51,796 bases of DNA from Bryobacterales bacterium. GTDB lineage: Bacteria; Acidobacteriota; Terriglobia; Bryobacterales; Bryobacteraceae. Numbering within the stretch: the first letter of the stretch is position 1; each line of letters begins with the position of its first letter. The notes below the pieces were generated by a model. The model searched no databases and was not told the DNA's origin. It saw only the letters and a program-made list of their open reading frames with translations. This document shows, in pieces, positions 24,826 to 33,939 of this stretch. The DNA is taken from positions 1 to 51,796 of the forward strand of contig DNFG01000271.1 of the NCBI GenBank assembly GCA_003487005.1, written 5' to 3'. Position numbers and translations under genes: made by a program.

Positions 24826-25101
24826 ATGCAAGTCAGTTTCAAAAACGGAGCCAGTGTGACGAGCCAAAGAACGCTGGCTGACCTCCTCGAGAATCAGCAG
24901 GCTTTGGTGGAGAGCCTCAATCTGCCAGAAGACTTGGCCGGGCGGCTGATGGAACTTGGGTTCGTCCCTGGTCAGGCAGTGACCGCGGCTCGCTCAGCCC
25001 CTGGGGGAGATCCCCGGGTGTTCCGCGTCGACGGGGCCGAGGTAGCCCTTCGCCGCGAAACCGCACTGCATATCCACTTAAAGCCGGAGTCCGCCGACTA
25101 A
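24826..25101 (+). CDS. feoA: FeoA-type SH3-like ferrous iron transport protein
   Basis: A 91-residue protein. The C-terminal 60 residues form the FeoA domain: GRLMELGFVPGQAVTAARSA, a GD turn, and then LRRETALHIHL. FeoA is a small cytoplasmic partner of FeoB in ferrous-iron uptake. The N-terminal 30 residues (VSFKNGASVTSQRTLADLLE) are not part of the standard domain. It precedes feoB by 5 bases on the same strand, as expected for a feoAB operon. Confidence 0.9.
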   Translation: MQVSFKNGASVTSQRTLADLLENQQALVESLNLPEDLAGRLMELGFVPGQAVTAARSAPGGDPRVFRVDGAEVALRRETALHIHLKPESAD

Positions 25102-25106
25102 TCGAG

Positions 25107-26984
25107 ATGAGCGACTGCCACGAGACGCCCGCCCACACCGCGGCAACACTATCGAAGTCGGGACAGAATCGCCTGGTCGCCATTGTTGGACCGCCGAATT
25201 CAGGCAAGTCCACCCTCTTCAACCGGCTGACCGGATTGCGTCAAAAAGTCGCCAACTTCCCCGGCGTCACCGTCGAACACCGTGTGGGACGAGCCCACCT
25301 CCATGGGCATCACGACGTGGATCTCGTCGACTTGCCCGGCATCTACAGCATGCGCCCACGCTCGGAAGACGAGCGCGTTACACACGACGTCCTCCACGGT
25401 GACATGTCCGGCCTTCGCCGGCCAGACGCCGTCATGCTTGTCGTCGATTCCACCAATCTGGGCCGCCACCTGCCGCTCGCCGCTTCGATACTCAGCCTCG
25501 GGCTGCCAACTCTCGTTCTGCTCAATATGGCTGATGACCTCGCTGAACGCGGAGGCGAAGTCGACGCCGAGAAGCTCGCCCTCCAATTGGGAACCCCCGT
25601 CGCGCTGATCAGCGCAGCCAAGGGCGAGGGTCTCGGAGCCGTTACCCGATTCCTCGGAGGCGGCATCGCCTTGCCCCGGCCCATCGAGTTGCCCGTGCTG
25701 CAAGACGTACCCCAATGCCGCCAGTGGGCCCGGCAGATCTCTTCCGGCGCAGGTTATCTCACACCTGCCCCATCGGCCTGGACCCGCAGACTCGACGGGC
25801 TCTTCCTCCATCCGGCCTGGGGACCCCTGGTCTTCGTCCTCGTCGTCGCCGCCGTGTTCCAGTCGATTTTCAACTGGGCGCAACCCATGATGGAGGCCAT
25901 TGAGGAGTTCGTCACCTGGTCCGGTGGCTGGCTTACTGCTCAACTCCCCGACACCCTCTGGCGTTCACTCCTCGTCGAGGGCATCTGGAGCGGCGTCGGA
26001 GCCGTTATCATCTTTCTGCCCCAGATCCTGCTCCTCTTCTTGTTTATCGTCATCCTCGAAGATTCCGGTTACCTCGCTCGCGCCGCCCTCATCGCCGACC
26101 GCACCATGGCCCGGATCGGCCTCCAGGGCAAGAGTTTCATCCCTCTGCTCTCCGCCTATGCCTGCGCCGTGCCCGCCATCATGGCCACACGTACCATCGA
26201 GAGCAAGCGCGACCGCATTGCTACCATTCTCATCGCCCCATTCATGACCTGCTCGGCGCGGCTCCCCGTGTATACGCTCATCATCGCGGCGTTCATCCCG
26301 GAACAGCCCCTCCTCGGGGGCCTCTTTGGCACGCGCGCGGCTTCGATGCTCGGCTTGTACGTCCTTGGCTTCCTCGCCGCCGTCATCACGGCACGCCTCC
26401 TCAAGTCTTCGATTCTGAAGAGCGAACGGACGCCCTTCGTTCTGGAAATGCCGCCCTACCGCCGGCCCAACCTGCGCTCGATCGGCCTCCGGCTGTGGGA
26501 ACGAGCCCTCGCCTTCCTCCAGCGGGCCGGCACTGTCATCCTCGCTGTCACGGTTGTCCTGTGGTGCCTCGCCAGCATCCCGTTCGTCGATGGACAGCCG
26601 CCCCCTATCGAGCAAAGTCTAGCCGGGACTCTCGGCCGCGCGATCGAGCCGCTGATCGAACCCCTTGGCTTCAACTGGAAGATCGGCATTGGGTTGATTA
26701 CGTCGCTCGCCGCCCGCGAAGTGATCGTCGGTACTCTCGGCACCATTTACGGGATGGAATCCGAAGGCGAGGCCCGCGGCCTCCAGACCGCCCTCCAACA
26801 GGACCTCAGCTTCGCCGGCGCCGTCGCTCTTCTCATCTTCTTCGCCTTCGCCATGCAATGCATGTCCACCCTCGCCGTCGTCCGACGCGAGACCGGCGGC
26901 TGGAAGTGGCCGATTGTCCAGTTTGTCTTCATGAGCGCAATGGCCTACGTCTGCGCACTCGTCACCTACCAGATCCTCAGCTGA
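25107..26984 (+). CDS. feoB: Ferrous iron transporter B
   Basis: 625 residues. The N-terminal GTPase has G1 GPPNSGKST (28-36), G2-region NFPGVTVEH, G3 DLPGIYSM and G4 LNMAD. A short linker leads to a polytopic membrane domain with the gate repeats, including LSAYACAVPAIMATRTIES and APFMTCSARLPVYTLII. It imports ferrous iron. It is at the short end of the family, which often runs to 650-770. There is no feoC. It shares the operon with feoA; the thioredoxin reductase gene follows with its own ribosome binding site. Confidence 0.95.
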   Translation: MSDCHETPAHTAATLSKSGQNRLVAIVGPPNSGKSTLFNRLTGLRQKVANFPGVTVEHRVGRAHLHGHHDVDLVDLPGIYSMRPRSEDERVTHDVLHGDMSGLRRPDAVMLVVDSTNLGRHLPLAASILSLGLPTLVLLNMADDLAERGGEVDAEKLALQLGTPVALISAAKGEGLGAVTRFLGGGIALPRPIELPVLQDVPQCRQWARQISSGAGYLTPAPSAWTRRLDGLFLHPAWGPLVFVLVVAAVFQSIFNWAQPMMEAIEEFVTWSGGWLTAQLPDTLWRSLLVEGIWSGVGAVIIFLPQILLLFLFIVILEDSGYLARAALIADRTMARIGLQGKSFIPLLSAYACAVPAIMATRTIESKRDRIATILIAPFMTCSARLPVYTLIIAAFIPEQPLLGGLFGTRAASMLGLYVLGFLAAVITARLLKSSILKSERTPFVLEMPPYRRPNLRSIGLRLWERALAFLQRAGTVILAVTVVLWCLASIPFVDGQPPPIEQSLAGTLGRAIEPLIEPLGFNWKIGIGLITSLAAREVIVGTLGTIYGMESEGEARGLQTALQQDLSFAGAVALLIFFAFAMQCMSTLAVVRRETGGWKWPIVQFVFMSAMAYVCALVTYQILS

Positions 26985-27034
26985 GCCAACCCGGCCGCGA
27001 ATGCTAGCATTGTGGTTTCAAGCCAAGGAGAATT

Positions 27035-27958
27035 ATGCACAACGTCGTGATCATCGGATCCGGATGCGCAGGCAACACCGCCGCCATCTATTCCGCTCGC
27101 GCCAGCCTGAATCCGCTGGTCATCAGTGGCCACGAACCCGGCGGCCAGTTGTCCCTGACCACCGAGGTCGAAAACTTCCCCGGCTTCCCCGAGGGCATCC
27201 AGGGCCCGCAACTCGTCGAGAACATGAAGCAGCAAGCAATCCGCTTTGGCGCCGTCTACCGCGACGGCAAGGTGGAGGAGGCGGACCTGTCCAAGCGTCC
27301 ATTCCGCCTGCGTATCGAGGACGAATGGATCGAGACACGCACGCTGATTGTCGCGTCCGGCGCCTCCGCCCGCTGGCTGGGCCTTCCTAATGAGCAGAAG
27401 CTGATCGGCCACGGCGTCAGTTCTTGCGCCACCTGCGACGGGTTCTTCTACAAGGGCAAGAAGATCATGGTCATTGGCGGCGGCGACTCCGCCATGGAGG
27501 AAGCCACGTTCCTGACTCGCTTTGGCAGCGAGGTCACTCTCGTCCACCGCCGCGAGGAATTCCGCGCCTCCAAGATCATGCTCGACCGCGCCAGGGCCAA
27601 TCCCAAAATCAAGTGGCTCACGAATACCGTCGTCGAGGATATTCTGGACGTCGAAAAGGGCTATGTCACCGGCGTCAAACTGAAGAACGTGAAGTCAGGA
27701 GAAGCCTGGGAGCAGGAAGTCGATGGCTTCTTCCTCGCGATCGGACACATCCCGAACACGAAACCCTTTGTGGGGCAACTCGACCTCGACGAAGATGGCT
27801 ACATCCTCTCTCACGGTGGCGCGCGAACCAATATCAACGGCGTCTTCCATGCCGGTGATGTCCAGGATCGCGTCTACCGCCAGGCGATCACCGCTTCGGG
27901 GGCAGGCTGCATGGCCGCCATCGAAGCCGAACGTCTCCTCGAAGGCGAGGAGCACTAG
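27035..27958 (+). CDS. trxB: Thioredoxin reductase
   Basis: 307 residues. FAD loop IIGSGCAGNTAAIYSARA begins at residue 6; the redox pair is CATC (C131/C134) in GVSSCATCDGFF; NADPH-binding GGGDSAMEEA and HRREEFR, the arginine-rich set that favours NADPH over NADH, follow. It reduces thioredoxin. AAGGAG precedes the ATG by 6 bases. The usual GSGPAGYTAA is GSGCAGNTAA here, with a cysteine (C11) in the FAD loop. No thioredoxin gene is adjacent. It sits 50 bases after feoB and could be on the same transcript. Confidence 0.95.
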   Translation: MHNVVIIGSGCAGNTAAIYSARASLNPLVISGHEPGGQLSLTTEVENFPGFPEGIQGPQLVENMKQQAIRFGAVYRDGKVEEADLSKRPFRLRIEDEWIETRTLIVASGASARWLGLPNEQKLIGHGVSSCATCDGFFYKGKKIMVIGGGDSAMEEATFLTRFGSEVTLVHRREEFRASKIMLDRARANPKIKWLTNTVVEDILDVEKGYVTGVKLKNVKSGEAWEQEVDGFFLAIGHIPNTKPFVGQLDLDEDGYILSHGGARTNINGVFHAGDVQDRVYRQAITASGAGCMAAIEAERLLEGEEH

Positions 27959-27974
27959 AAACCGGGAAAATACC

Positions 27975-29204
27975 ATGTTCAAGCGCCATTTCGCGCTGTT
28001 TTTCGCCTTTTCCGCGCTATGCGCGGCGCAGGAATGGACCCTCTGGGCTCCTCGCGCCGAGATCCAGCCCGCGGGCGAACAGCGCAATGGCGTGCTCATT
28101 CTCCGCGGCGCGGGCAATCCGGCCGCCGCCGGAGGCTGGCAGCAAACCCACCCCGGCGTACGCCCCGGCCAGTGGTATCACCTTGCAGCCACATACGAAC
28201 CGCGAACCGGTATCGATCTGCCGCCGCGCCAAGTGGTGGCTCGCATCGATTGGCGCACCGCCGATAACCGCCGCGCCGGTCAGCCCGAATACGCGTACCA
28301 CGAGGAGTCCAGCGGTCCGGCCCGGAGGCTCACCCTCACCGCCCAGGCACCGCAAAACGCTACAGCCGCCACCATCCAACTCTGGCTGATCGAGGCGCCC
28401 GAAGGCGAAGTGCGCTGGCGTGACATCCGATTCGCTGAAACTCCGCCGCCCGCGCCGCGAAAGGCTCGCATTGCCACGCTCCGCCTGCGCCCGAAGGGCG
28501 AGGATCCTCTCGCCCGTTTCATTGAGCTGGCCTCCAAAGCACCCGCCGGTACTGATCTGATTCTGCTGCCTGAGGGCGCAACCATGGTCGGTTCGGGCCT
28601 CAAATACGCCGACGTCGCCGAGCCTATCCCCGGTCCGTCCACCAAACGCCTCGGCGAACTCGCCCGCGCCCGCCGGGCCTGGATTGTTGCCGGGATCTAT
28701 GAGCGGGAAGGGAAGGCCGTCTACAACACCGCTGTCCTCATCAATCGTGACGGCCACTACGCCGGGAAGTATCGCAAGGTCTACATCCCCCGCGAAGAAC
28801 TGGAAGGCGGCATTACCGCTGGCGACGACTACCCCGTTTTTGACACTGACTTCGGCCGCATCGGAATCATGATCTGCTGGGATGTGCAATACGCCGACCC
28901 TGCCCGCGCTCTGGCGCTCCGGGGCGCCGAACTGATTCTGATGCCCATTTGGGGCGGCAGCGAACTCCTCGGACGCGCTCGCGCTCTCGAAAACCACGTC
29001 TTTCTCGCATCCTCGGGCTACGACTACCCGTCGGCAATCGTCGATCCCAACGGCGAGATCCTGACCTCCAAGGAGACGGACGGCGCGATCGCGGTCGCCG
29101 ATATCGACCTCGAAAAGCGCTACTCCGACCGCTGGCTCGGTCACATGCGAGGCCGCTTCTTCCGTGAAGTCCGCCTCGATGTGCCCGTGCTGGCTGAACC
29201 TTGA
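27975..29204 (+). CDS. Secreted carbon-nitrogen hydrolase (nitrilase family) with N-terminal beta domain
   Basis: 409 residues: signal peptide MFKRHFALFFAFSALCAAQ, then about 130 residues of beta-rich, carbohydrate-binding-like sequence (WYHLAATYEPRTGI, VVARIDWRTADN), then a nitrilase domain (about 163-400). The triad is E200 (LLPEG), K268 (YRKVYIP) and C301 (IMICWD). Family members cleave nitriles, amides or carbamoyl groups. The substrate is unknown; export and the extra domain suggest an extracellular amide. It is 16 bases after trxB and converges with the pseudo-M1 gene. Confidence 0.87.
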   Translation: MFKRHFALFFAFSALCAAQEWTLWAPRAEIQPAGEQRNGVLILRGAGNPAAAGGWQQTHPGVRPGQWYHLAATYEPRTGIDLPPRQVVARIDWRTADNRRAGQPEYAYHEESSGPARRLTLTAQAPQNATAATIQLWLIEAPEGEVRWRDIRFAETPPPAPRKARIATLRLRPKGEDPLARFIELASKAPAGTDLILLPEGATMVGSGLKYADVAEPIPGPSTKRLGELARARRAWIVAGIYEREGKAVYNTAVLINRDGHYAGKYRKVYIPREELEGGITAGDDYPVFDTDFGRIGIMICWDVQYADPARALALRGAELILMPIWGGSELLGRARALENHVFLASSGYDYPSAIVDPNGEILTSKETDGAIAVADIDLEKRYSDRWLGHMRGRFFREVRLDVPVLAEP

Positions 29205-29207
29205 AGG

Positions 29208-31151
29208 CTAACCGCGTCCCTGCCGCTCGTATGGCGTCTTCATATACTTCGCCGCCTCTTCCTGCGCACCCTGCGTGTTGTCCTTCGTCCGGATCGCCTG
29301 CGTGTATTCGTTGATCGCCCGCTCGCGCTGCTGGGTGATGTCGAAAATCTTGCCCAGGTTGATATGGCTCCAGACTTCCGTCCAGGTCGGCTCCAGATCG
29401 CCATTGATCGCCTCGCGGAACTCATTCGCGGCCGACTGATAGTTCCCCTGCAGGAAGAAGATTTCCGCCACGCGGTAATGCGCCAGCGAACTGATCCGGT
29501 TGACCTCCAGCGCCCGCTGATACTCCTGCAGAGCCTCGTTGTAAGCCCCCACCTCAGCGAACTGCTCACCGCGGCGAATCGCCACGGCCACGCGCATCTG
29601 CGGCGTCATCCGGAGAACGTTGGTATCCGGATCCACCACCACCCGGCGCGGCTTTCCGAATGAGGTCACCAGGAAGTCCGTCTGCGGCCCAACGACCTCC
29701 ACCGTCTCGAATTCGGGGTTCCCTTCCGTCTCAATCTTCAGCTTCACCGGCATCCGGAACGTGTCCAGGTCTTGATTGATCTTCCCCCGCACCATGAAGC
29801 CACTCTGCGTCCGCAGGATCGTGTACTCGACTTTGAACTCCGGTGCTCCCGTCGATTCCAACCACTGAATGAAAAAGCCCTGATAGTTGGCGCCGCCAAT
29901 CTCCTCGGCCAGTTTGCGAAAGTCGTCCGTGTGGATCGACTGATTGGCGAACCGTTCCGGCGCGACTTTCAATAACTGCCCAAACTTCTCCTCCCCCATG
30001 ACCGAACGCAGCATGTGCAGCGTCGCCGCGCCCTTGCTACCCGTCACCGCGAAGAACTCGGGGCTGTAGTCTTCATACCGCGCCGCCTGCAAGACCGGAG
30101 CATCCGTCACCGTCATCGCGTCTACGTACAAATCGCGCACTTCAGGCTCAATCACCTGCTCGCCGTTCAACTGCACCTGATACAGAAACTCCGCGTACTT
30201 CGCCATCCCGTTGGCAATCCAGATGTGGTTGCGATTGACCGGCGAGACCAAATTGCCGAACCACTGGCGAGTCAACTGATTCGCAAGGACCCGTTCGGAA
30301 GGGTCGCGTCGCGCCTGGTTTGTGGAGAGAAAGAGGATGCCGGGCGCTGCGTAACCGCCGGGCGCTCGCGATCCCGTCTCCACGAGCAGGAGGTTGCTGA
30401 CGGGCGGCAGCCCAAATACCGAGCTCAAATAGCTCATCACCTTGCCAGTCTGCTCGCCCCATTCCCGTGGCTTCGCCTGCTCGTCCTGGAACCAGACATC
30501 CACATTGAAGCCTTCCGCCGACACCCGTTGCGCCACGCCCTTCACCAGAGCGAAACTGCCCGCAAATCCTGGCTGCATCGTCCGGAAGTTGTACCTGTTT
30601 CCTTCCGTCTTCTCCAACCCGCTGCTGACTGCGCGAAAGCCCTCCGGCGCCTCGACCGTCAAGTCCATCGTGTATCGGTCCGCCGTGTATCCGGTGACCG
30701 GAAACCACCGTGCCGGATACAAAAAGTAAGCGCCTGTTTCGCTCACCGCCGCGAAACTGATGCCATAAACGGGTCCTTCCTCGGTCCCGGTCAGACGTCC
30801 CTCGTACTCGAACTTCAGCGACGCAGGCTTCCCCTTTTCGAGTGGTTCCGCGAAAGTCACGCGCACGCCCGAATCCTCGTAGGACTTGGACGCCTGCAGC
30901 GTCCGCCCCTGCTGGTCCGTCACCCGCGTGATGTTCAGCGCATTGTGCAGTTCAAAATTGGCGCTCAGCATCCGGTCGTCTTCCGGGGTGAACACGACCT
31001 CCGCCGTTGCGCGCAGCAACTGCTCGTTCAGGTCCACTTTCGCTTCGATCCTGTAACTGCCGGCGTCGATCGTGCCTGTCCTGCCCGTTTGGCCGAAGGC
31101 CAGCGGCAGTGCCAACAAGAACAGGCTCAGTCTCGCAACTGGGGTCTTCAT
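29208..31151 (-). CDS. M1-peptidase-like protein lacking the zinc site, with C-terminal TPR
   Basis: 647 residues with a signal peptide ending near the FGQT sequence. The N-terminal beta domain and the thermolysin-like region of M1 aminopeptidases are visible, including RQWFGNLVSP at 295-304. The zinc motif HExxH is replaced by NQLTR (291-295) and the third-ligand motif NEG by ANG (313-315), and the GAMEN substrate motif is also absent. A C-terminal TPR (about 530-640) follows. It is therefore probably a non-catalytic periplasmic binding or scaffold protein. It starts at the base after the lpxB stop codon. Confidence 0.85.
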   Translation of the reverse strand: MKTPVARLSLFLLALPLAFGQTGRTGTIDAGSYRIEAKVDLNEQLLRATAEVVFTPEDDRMLSANFELHNALNITRVTDQQGRTLQASKSYEDSGVRVTFAEPLEKGKPASLKFEYEGRLTGTEEGPVYGISFAAVSETGAYFLYPARWFPVTGYTADRYTMDLTVEAPEGFRAVSSGLEKTEGNRYNFRTMQPGFAGSFALVKGVAQRVSAEGFNVDVWFQDEQAKPREWGEQTGKVMSYLSSVFGLPPVSNLLLVETGSRAPGGYAAPGILFLSTNQARRDPSERVLANQLTRQWFGNLVSPVNRNHIWIANGMAKYAEFLYQVQLNGEQVIEPEVRDLYVDAMTVTDAPVLQAARYEDYSPEFFAVTGSKGAATLHMLRSVMGEEKFGQLLKVAPERFANQSIHTDDFRKLAEEIGGANYQGFFIQWLESTGAPEFKVEYTILRTQSGFMVRGKINQDLDTFRMPVKLKIETEGNPEFETVEVVGPQTDFLVTSFGKPRRVVVDPDTNVLRMTPQMRVAVAIRRGEQFAEVGAYNEALQEYQRALEVNRISSLAHYRVAEIFFLQGNYQSAANEFREAINGDLEPTWTEVWSHINLGKIFDITQQRERAINEYTQAIRTKDNTQGAQEEAAKYMKTPYERQGRG

Positions 31152-32303
31152 CTACGTCACTCCCCTCAATCTTAAGGATGCCGCAATCCGCGCTGCGGAC
31201 TGATCCAGTGGGTCCTGGTCCGTCCGCAGCAGCGTCGCGACCTCGGATAGCTCGGCTCGCATCCGCGTCTTCGCATTCTCATCGCCCAGAAGCGCCAGCG
31301 CCGCGCGAGCCAGTTCGTCTGCAGTGCAACGATGCTGGATCAATTCCTCTACGACGCGCTTTCCCGCCACCAGGTTGACCATGGAGAAGTATGGTGTCTT
31401 TACCAAGGGACGGCCAATCCAGTATGTCAACGGGCTGACCCGGTAGTAAGTCACCATTGGAGCTCCCAGCAGAGCCGCTTCCACGGTGACAGTTCCACTC
31501 GCTGGCATCGTCAGGTCAGCATGGGCCATAGCATCCCAAGTCTCACCTTCGACAGGGACAGACCCAGTCTGCCGGACGAAGGCACCGACCGCACTTTCAC
31601 CTGTCCAGCTCGCGCCACCTGGCAATGCAAGCACCACCGTCACCTTCATCCGAGCCCGGATCTTCTCCAGGGCTCCGGCCAACACTGGCAGGTGACGGAA
31701 TACCTCTCCGCGCCGGCTGCCTGGGCATAGCGTCAGCAATGGCTGGCCCGCTGGCAACCCGCACCGCTCGAAAAATTCCTGGCGGCTCCATCGCGGCTGG
31801 ACCATTCCGGCTAGCGGGTGGCCAATGTAAAACGCTGGCACACCACGGCTTTGAAACCATTCCTCCTCGAATGGAAAGATGCAGTGCAGCTCCTTTACGT
31901 TTCGCCGGAGTACGCGCACCCGGCCTTCCCGCCACGCCCACGCCTGCGGCGCTACCAGGTAGAACACCTCAACACCCAAGGCCTTGAGCTTCGGTGCCAC
32001 TCTCAAATGAAAGCCCGAGCTATCGGTCAGCACCGCCGCCACCGGTCGTTCCCGCGCCGCTGCGGCCAGCAACTTCCGGTACTCTCCATGGATTCGCGGC
32101 AAGTGCCGGACCACCTCCACTAAGCCAACCACCGACAGACTCTCCGCGTCCACGACGGCGCGAACGCCCGCCGCCCGCATCGCTACCCCAGCGCACCCGA
32201 AGAACTCCAGATCCGGCCGCCTCGCCCGCAGCAATTCCACCAGCCGCGACGCATAGCGGTCGCCCGAGGCCTCCCCTGCCGAGATCAGGATCTTTGCTGC
32301 CAC
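31152..32303 (-). CDS. lpxB: Lipid-A-disaccharide synthase
   Basis: A 383-residue GT-B enzyme of lipid A synthesis, joining UDP-diacylglucosamine to lipid X at the inner membrane. It begins ILISAGEASGDRYASRLVELL and has SVVGLVEVVRHL, then YLVAPQAWAWREGRV, LLTLCPGSRRGEV and PASGTVTVEAALLGAPMV, all family landmarks. Its presence marks a Gram-negative outer membrane. The stop codon directly abuts the ATG of the pseudo-M1 gene, so the two are linked. Confidence 0.95.
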   Translation of the reverse strand: MAAKILISAGEASGDRYASRLVELLRARRPDLEFFGCAGVAMRAAGVRAVVDAESLSVVGLVEVVRHLPRIHGEYRKLLAAAARERPVAAVLTDSSGFHLRVAPKLKALGVEVFYLVAPQAWAWREGRVRVLRRNVKELHCIFPFEEEWFQSRGVPAFYIGHPLAGMVQPRWSRQEFFERCGLPAGQPLLTLCPGSRRGEVFRHLPVLAGALEKIRARMKVTVVLALPGGASWTGESAVGAFVRQTGSVPVEGETWDAMAHADLTMPASGTVTVEAALLGAPMVTYYRVSPLTYWIGRPLVKTPYFSMVNLVAGKRVVEELIQHRCTADELARAALALLGDENAKTRMRAELSEVATLLRTDQDPLDQSAARIAASLRLRGVT

Positions 32304-32318
32304 TTCAGGTCCTAGTTT

Positions 32319-32374
32319 AGCCGGGACCGCTTGCCCGGCTTTGATAGACTTGGGGATTGCCCGCCTTTGCGGGC
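32319..32374. other. Two perfect hairpins in a divergent gap
   Basis: AGCCGGG/CCCGGCT (32319-32340, 7-base stem, 8-base loop) and GCCCGC/GCGGGC (32359-32374, 6-base stem, 4-base loop) lie between the divergent lpxB and the unknown gene at 32394. Neither has a U-run. They may be leader structures of one of the two genes. Confidence 0.4.
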
Positions 32375-32393
32375 GACGGCCGCTACCCGATCC

Positions 32394-33134
32394 ATGTCCG
32401 CGCCCAAAAGCCTATCGCATCTCAGTCTCAAGAACTTCGCGGACCATTTCCGATCGGAAATGGTGCCGCTGGGCAACCGCTTCTGCTACTTCGCCGCCGC
32501 CGTCTCACTCTCCACCGACGACCTCCGCGAGTACCTCGACGACCCTGTCGCCGCCTTGCCTCCTTCCATCGCCGCACTTCTGCCCCGCATCCAGATCATT
32601 CTCGTCCCTTACCTGGCTCAGGTGCCCCTCCCTCCCCGGTCTCGCCGAGCCCCCGAGTTCCTCATCGCCACCGAACCCCCGCCCGAGGAAGTCGCCGGGA
32701 AGTTCTTCAGCATCATGCAGGGCAAAGAAGCGGTCCTCGCCTTCGCGGTCAAGGATGCGGAACTCGCCGACTACCACTACCGTTTCTATCGCGCTCTCGC
32801 CGAACTCGTCGTGGCCCACCCCAGCGGCGTACCTCAGGGCTACCTCGACCTCTTGCATGAGGAGATTGACAGCCGCGCCCATGGTGAAGTCGACGAACCC
32901 GCATGGGTACTCAAGCAGGACCTGGACGACTCCCGCCGCCGCTTCCAGCTCTACGCCAGACAGAGCTTCATCGACACCCTCACTCTCTACCTCCACGGTG
33001 TCTGCTGCGACATTGACGTCGAAACCGGACCCCGCCAACTGCCCAGCCACCTGCTCCGCAAACGCCTCCGCTTTCTCAAGCAACTCTATCCGCCTCCCTC
33101 GGGCTATGCTGTCTTGCCCGAAGACCTGCGATAG
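32394..33134 (+). CDS. Hypothetical protein
   Basis: 246 residues, no signal peptide or membrane helix, and no motif I recognise. It is acidic-to-neutral and mostly helical in the second half (ADYHYRFYRALAELVV, RRRFQLYARQSFIDTLTLYLHG) and has the cysteines of HGVCCDI. The ATG at 32394 (MSAPKSLSHL) is preferred over an in-frame ATG 63 bases upstream, which lies among the hairpins. It leads into a NIPSNAP gene 13 bases downstream, so it may be the first gene of that unit. Confidence 0.75.
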   Translation: MSAPKSLSHLSLKNFADHFRSEMVPLGNRFCYFAAAVSLSTDDLREYLDDPVAALPPSIAALLPRIQIILVPYLAQVPLPPRSRRAPEFLIATEPPPEEVAGKFFSIMQGKEAVLAFAVKDAELADYHYRFYRALAELVVAHPSGVPQGYLDLLHEEIDSRAHGEVDEPAWVLKQDLDDSRRRFQLYARQSFIDTLTLYLHGVCCDIDVETGPRQLPSHLLRKRLRFLKQLYPPPSGYAVLPEDLR

Positions 33135-33147
33135 AATTGCCCACGTC

Positions 33148-33939
33148 ATGCAACGCCGCCAACTTCTCGCCAGCGCCGCAGGCGCCGCCTCCCTCTCCAT
33201 GTCTTCTCTCGCTCAAACCCCCGGAACCGGACGCGCCGTCATCGAACTGCGCTACTTCAGACTTCGCAACACGACCGACAACCAGCGAGGCCGCCTCACG
33301 AACTGGTTGACCGTGGACGTCATCCCTTTCCTCCGGAAAGCTGGATCCGGGCCCGTCGGTCTCTTCGCCAGTTCCATAGCACCTGACGCGCCGTTCCTGC
33401 TTGCGGTCTCCAGCCACGACAGCCTCGCCGCCTACGAGCAAACCATGGCGAGACTGATGCAAAATGAACCTTTTTTGCGAGCTTCCGAGGCCTTTTTCAG
33501 CCAATCCGGCCTCCCCTTCCAGCGCATGGAAACGCACCTGCTCCGCGCCTTTGCCGGGTTCCCCTCCGTCGCCGTCCCCCCGGCCCCCGAAGAAGGCAAA
33601 CCCGCCCGCCTCTTTGAACTGCGCGTCTACGAGTCCAATTCGCCCCTCTCCCTGATGAAGAAGATCGGGATGTTCGAGAACGGCGAAATCGATCTCTTCA
33701 AGCAGAAGGGACTGCCGCCCGTCTTCTTCGGTGAAACCATCGCCGGCGACCGGATGCCCAACCTTACTTACATGGTCTGGCACGACAGCCTCTCCGCTCG
33801 CGAAGCCAACTGGCGCAACTTCGCCACTAGCCCCGAATGGAAGAAGATGGCCGCCACTCCCGGCCTGAGCGACGGGGAGGTGGTCTCCAACATATCCACT
33901 TACCTCTTGAGCCCTGTAAATGGTTCACAAATCCGCTAG
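33148..33939 (+). CDS. Exported NIPSNAP-family protein
   Basis: 263 residues. A twin-arginine-like signal (MQRRQLLASAAGAAS) suggests export. Two NIPSNAP (dimeric alpha-beta barrel) domains follow, about 30-130 and 145-255; the second has the typical RLFELRVYES start and the WRNFATSPEWKKM tail. Function in bacteria is unknown. It overlaps the sialidase gene by 20 bases, so the two are probably co-expressed. Confidence 0.85.
   Translation: MQRRQLLASAAGAASLSMSSLAQTPGTGRAVIELRYFRLRNTTDNQRGRLTNWLTVDVIPFLRKAGSGPVGLFASSIAPDAPFLLAVSSHDSLAAYEQTMARLMQNEPFLRASEAFFSQSGLPFQRMETHLLRAFAGFPSVAVPPAPEEGKPARLFELRVYESNSPLSLMKKIGMFENGEIDLFKQKGLPPVFFGETIAGDRMPNLTYMVWHDSLSAREANWRNFATSPEWKKMAATPGLSDGEVVSNISTYLLSPVNGSQIR

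Noticed and set aside
15270..27034. dif/XerCD site expected if the region is near the terminus
   Set aside because: No sequence close to the dif consensus was found in the intergenic stretches I read.
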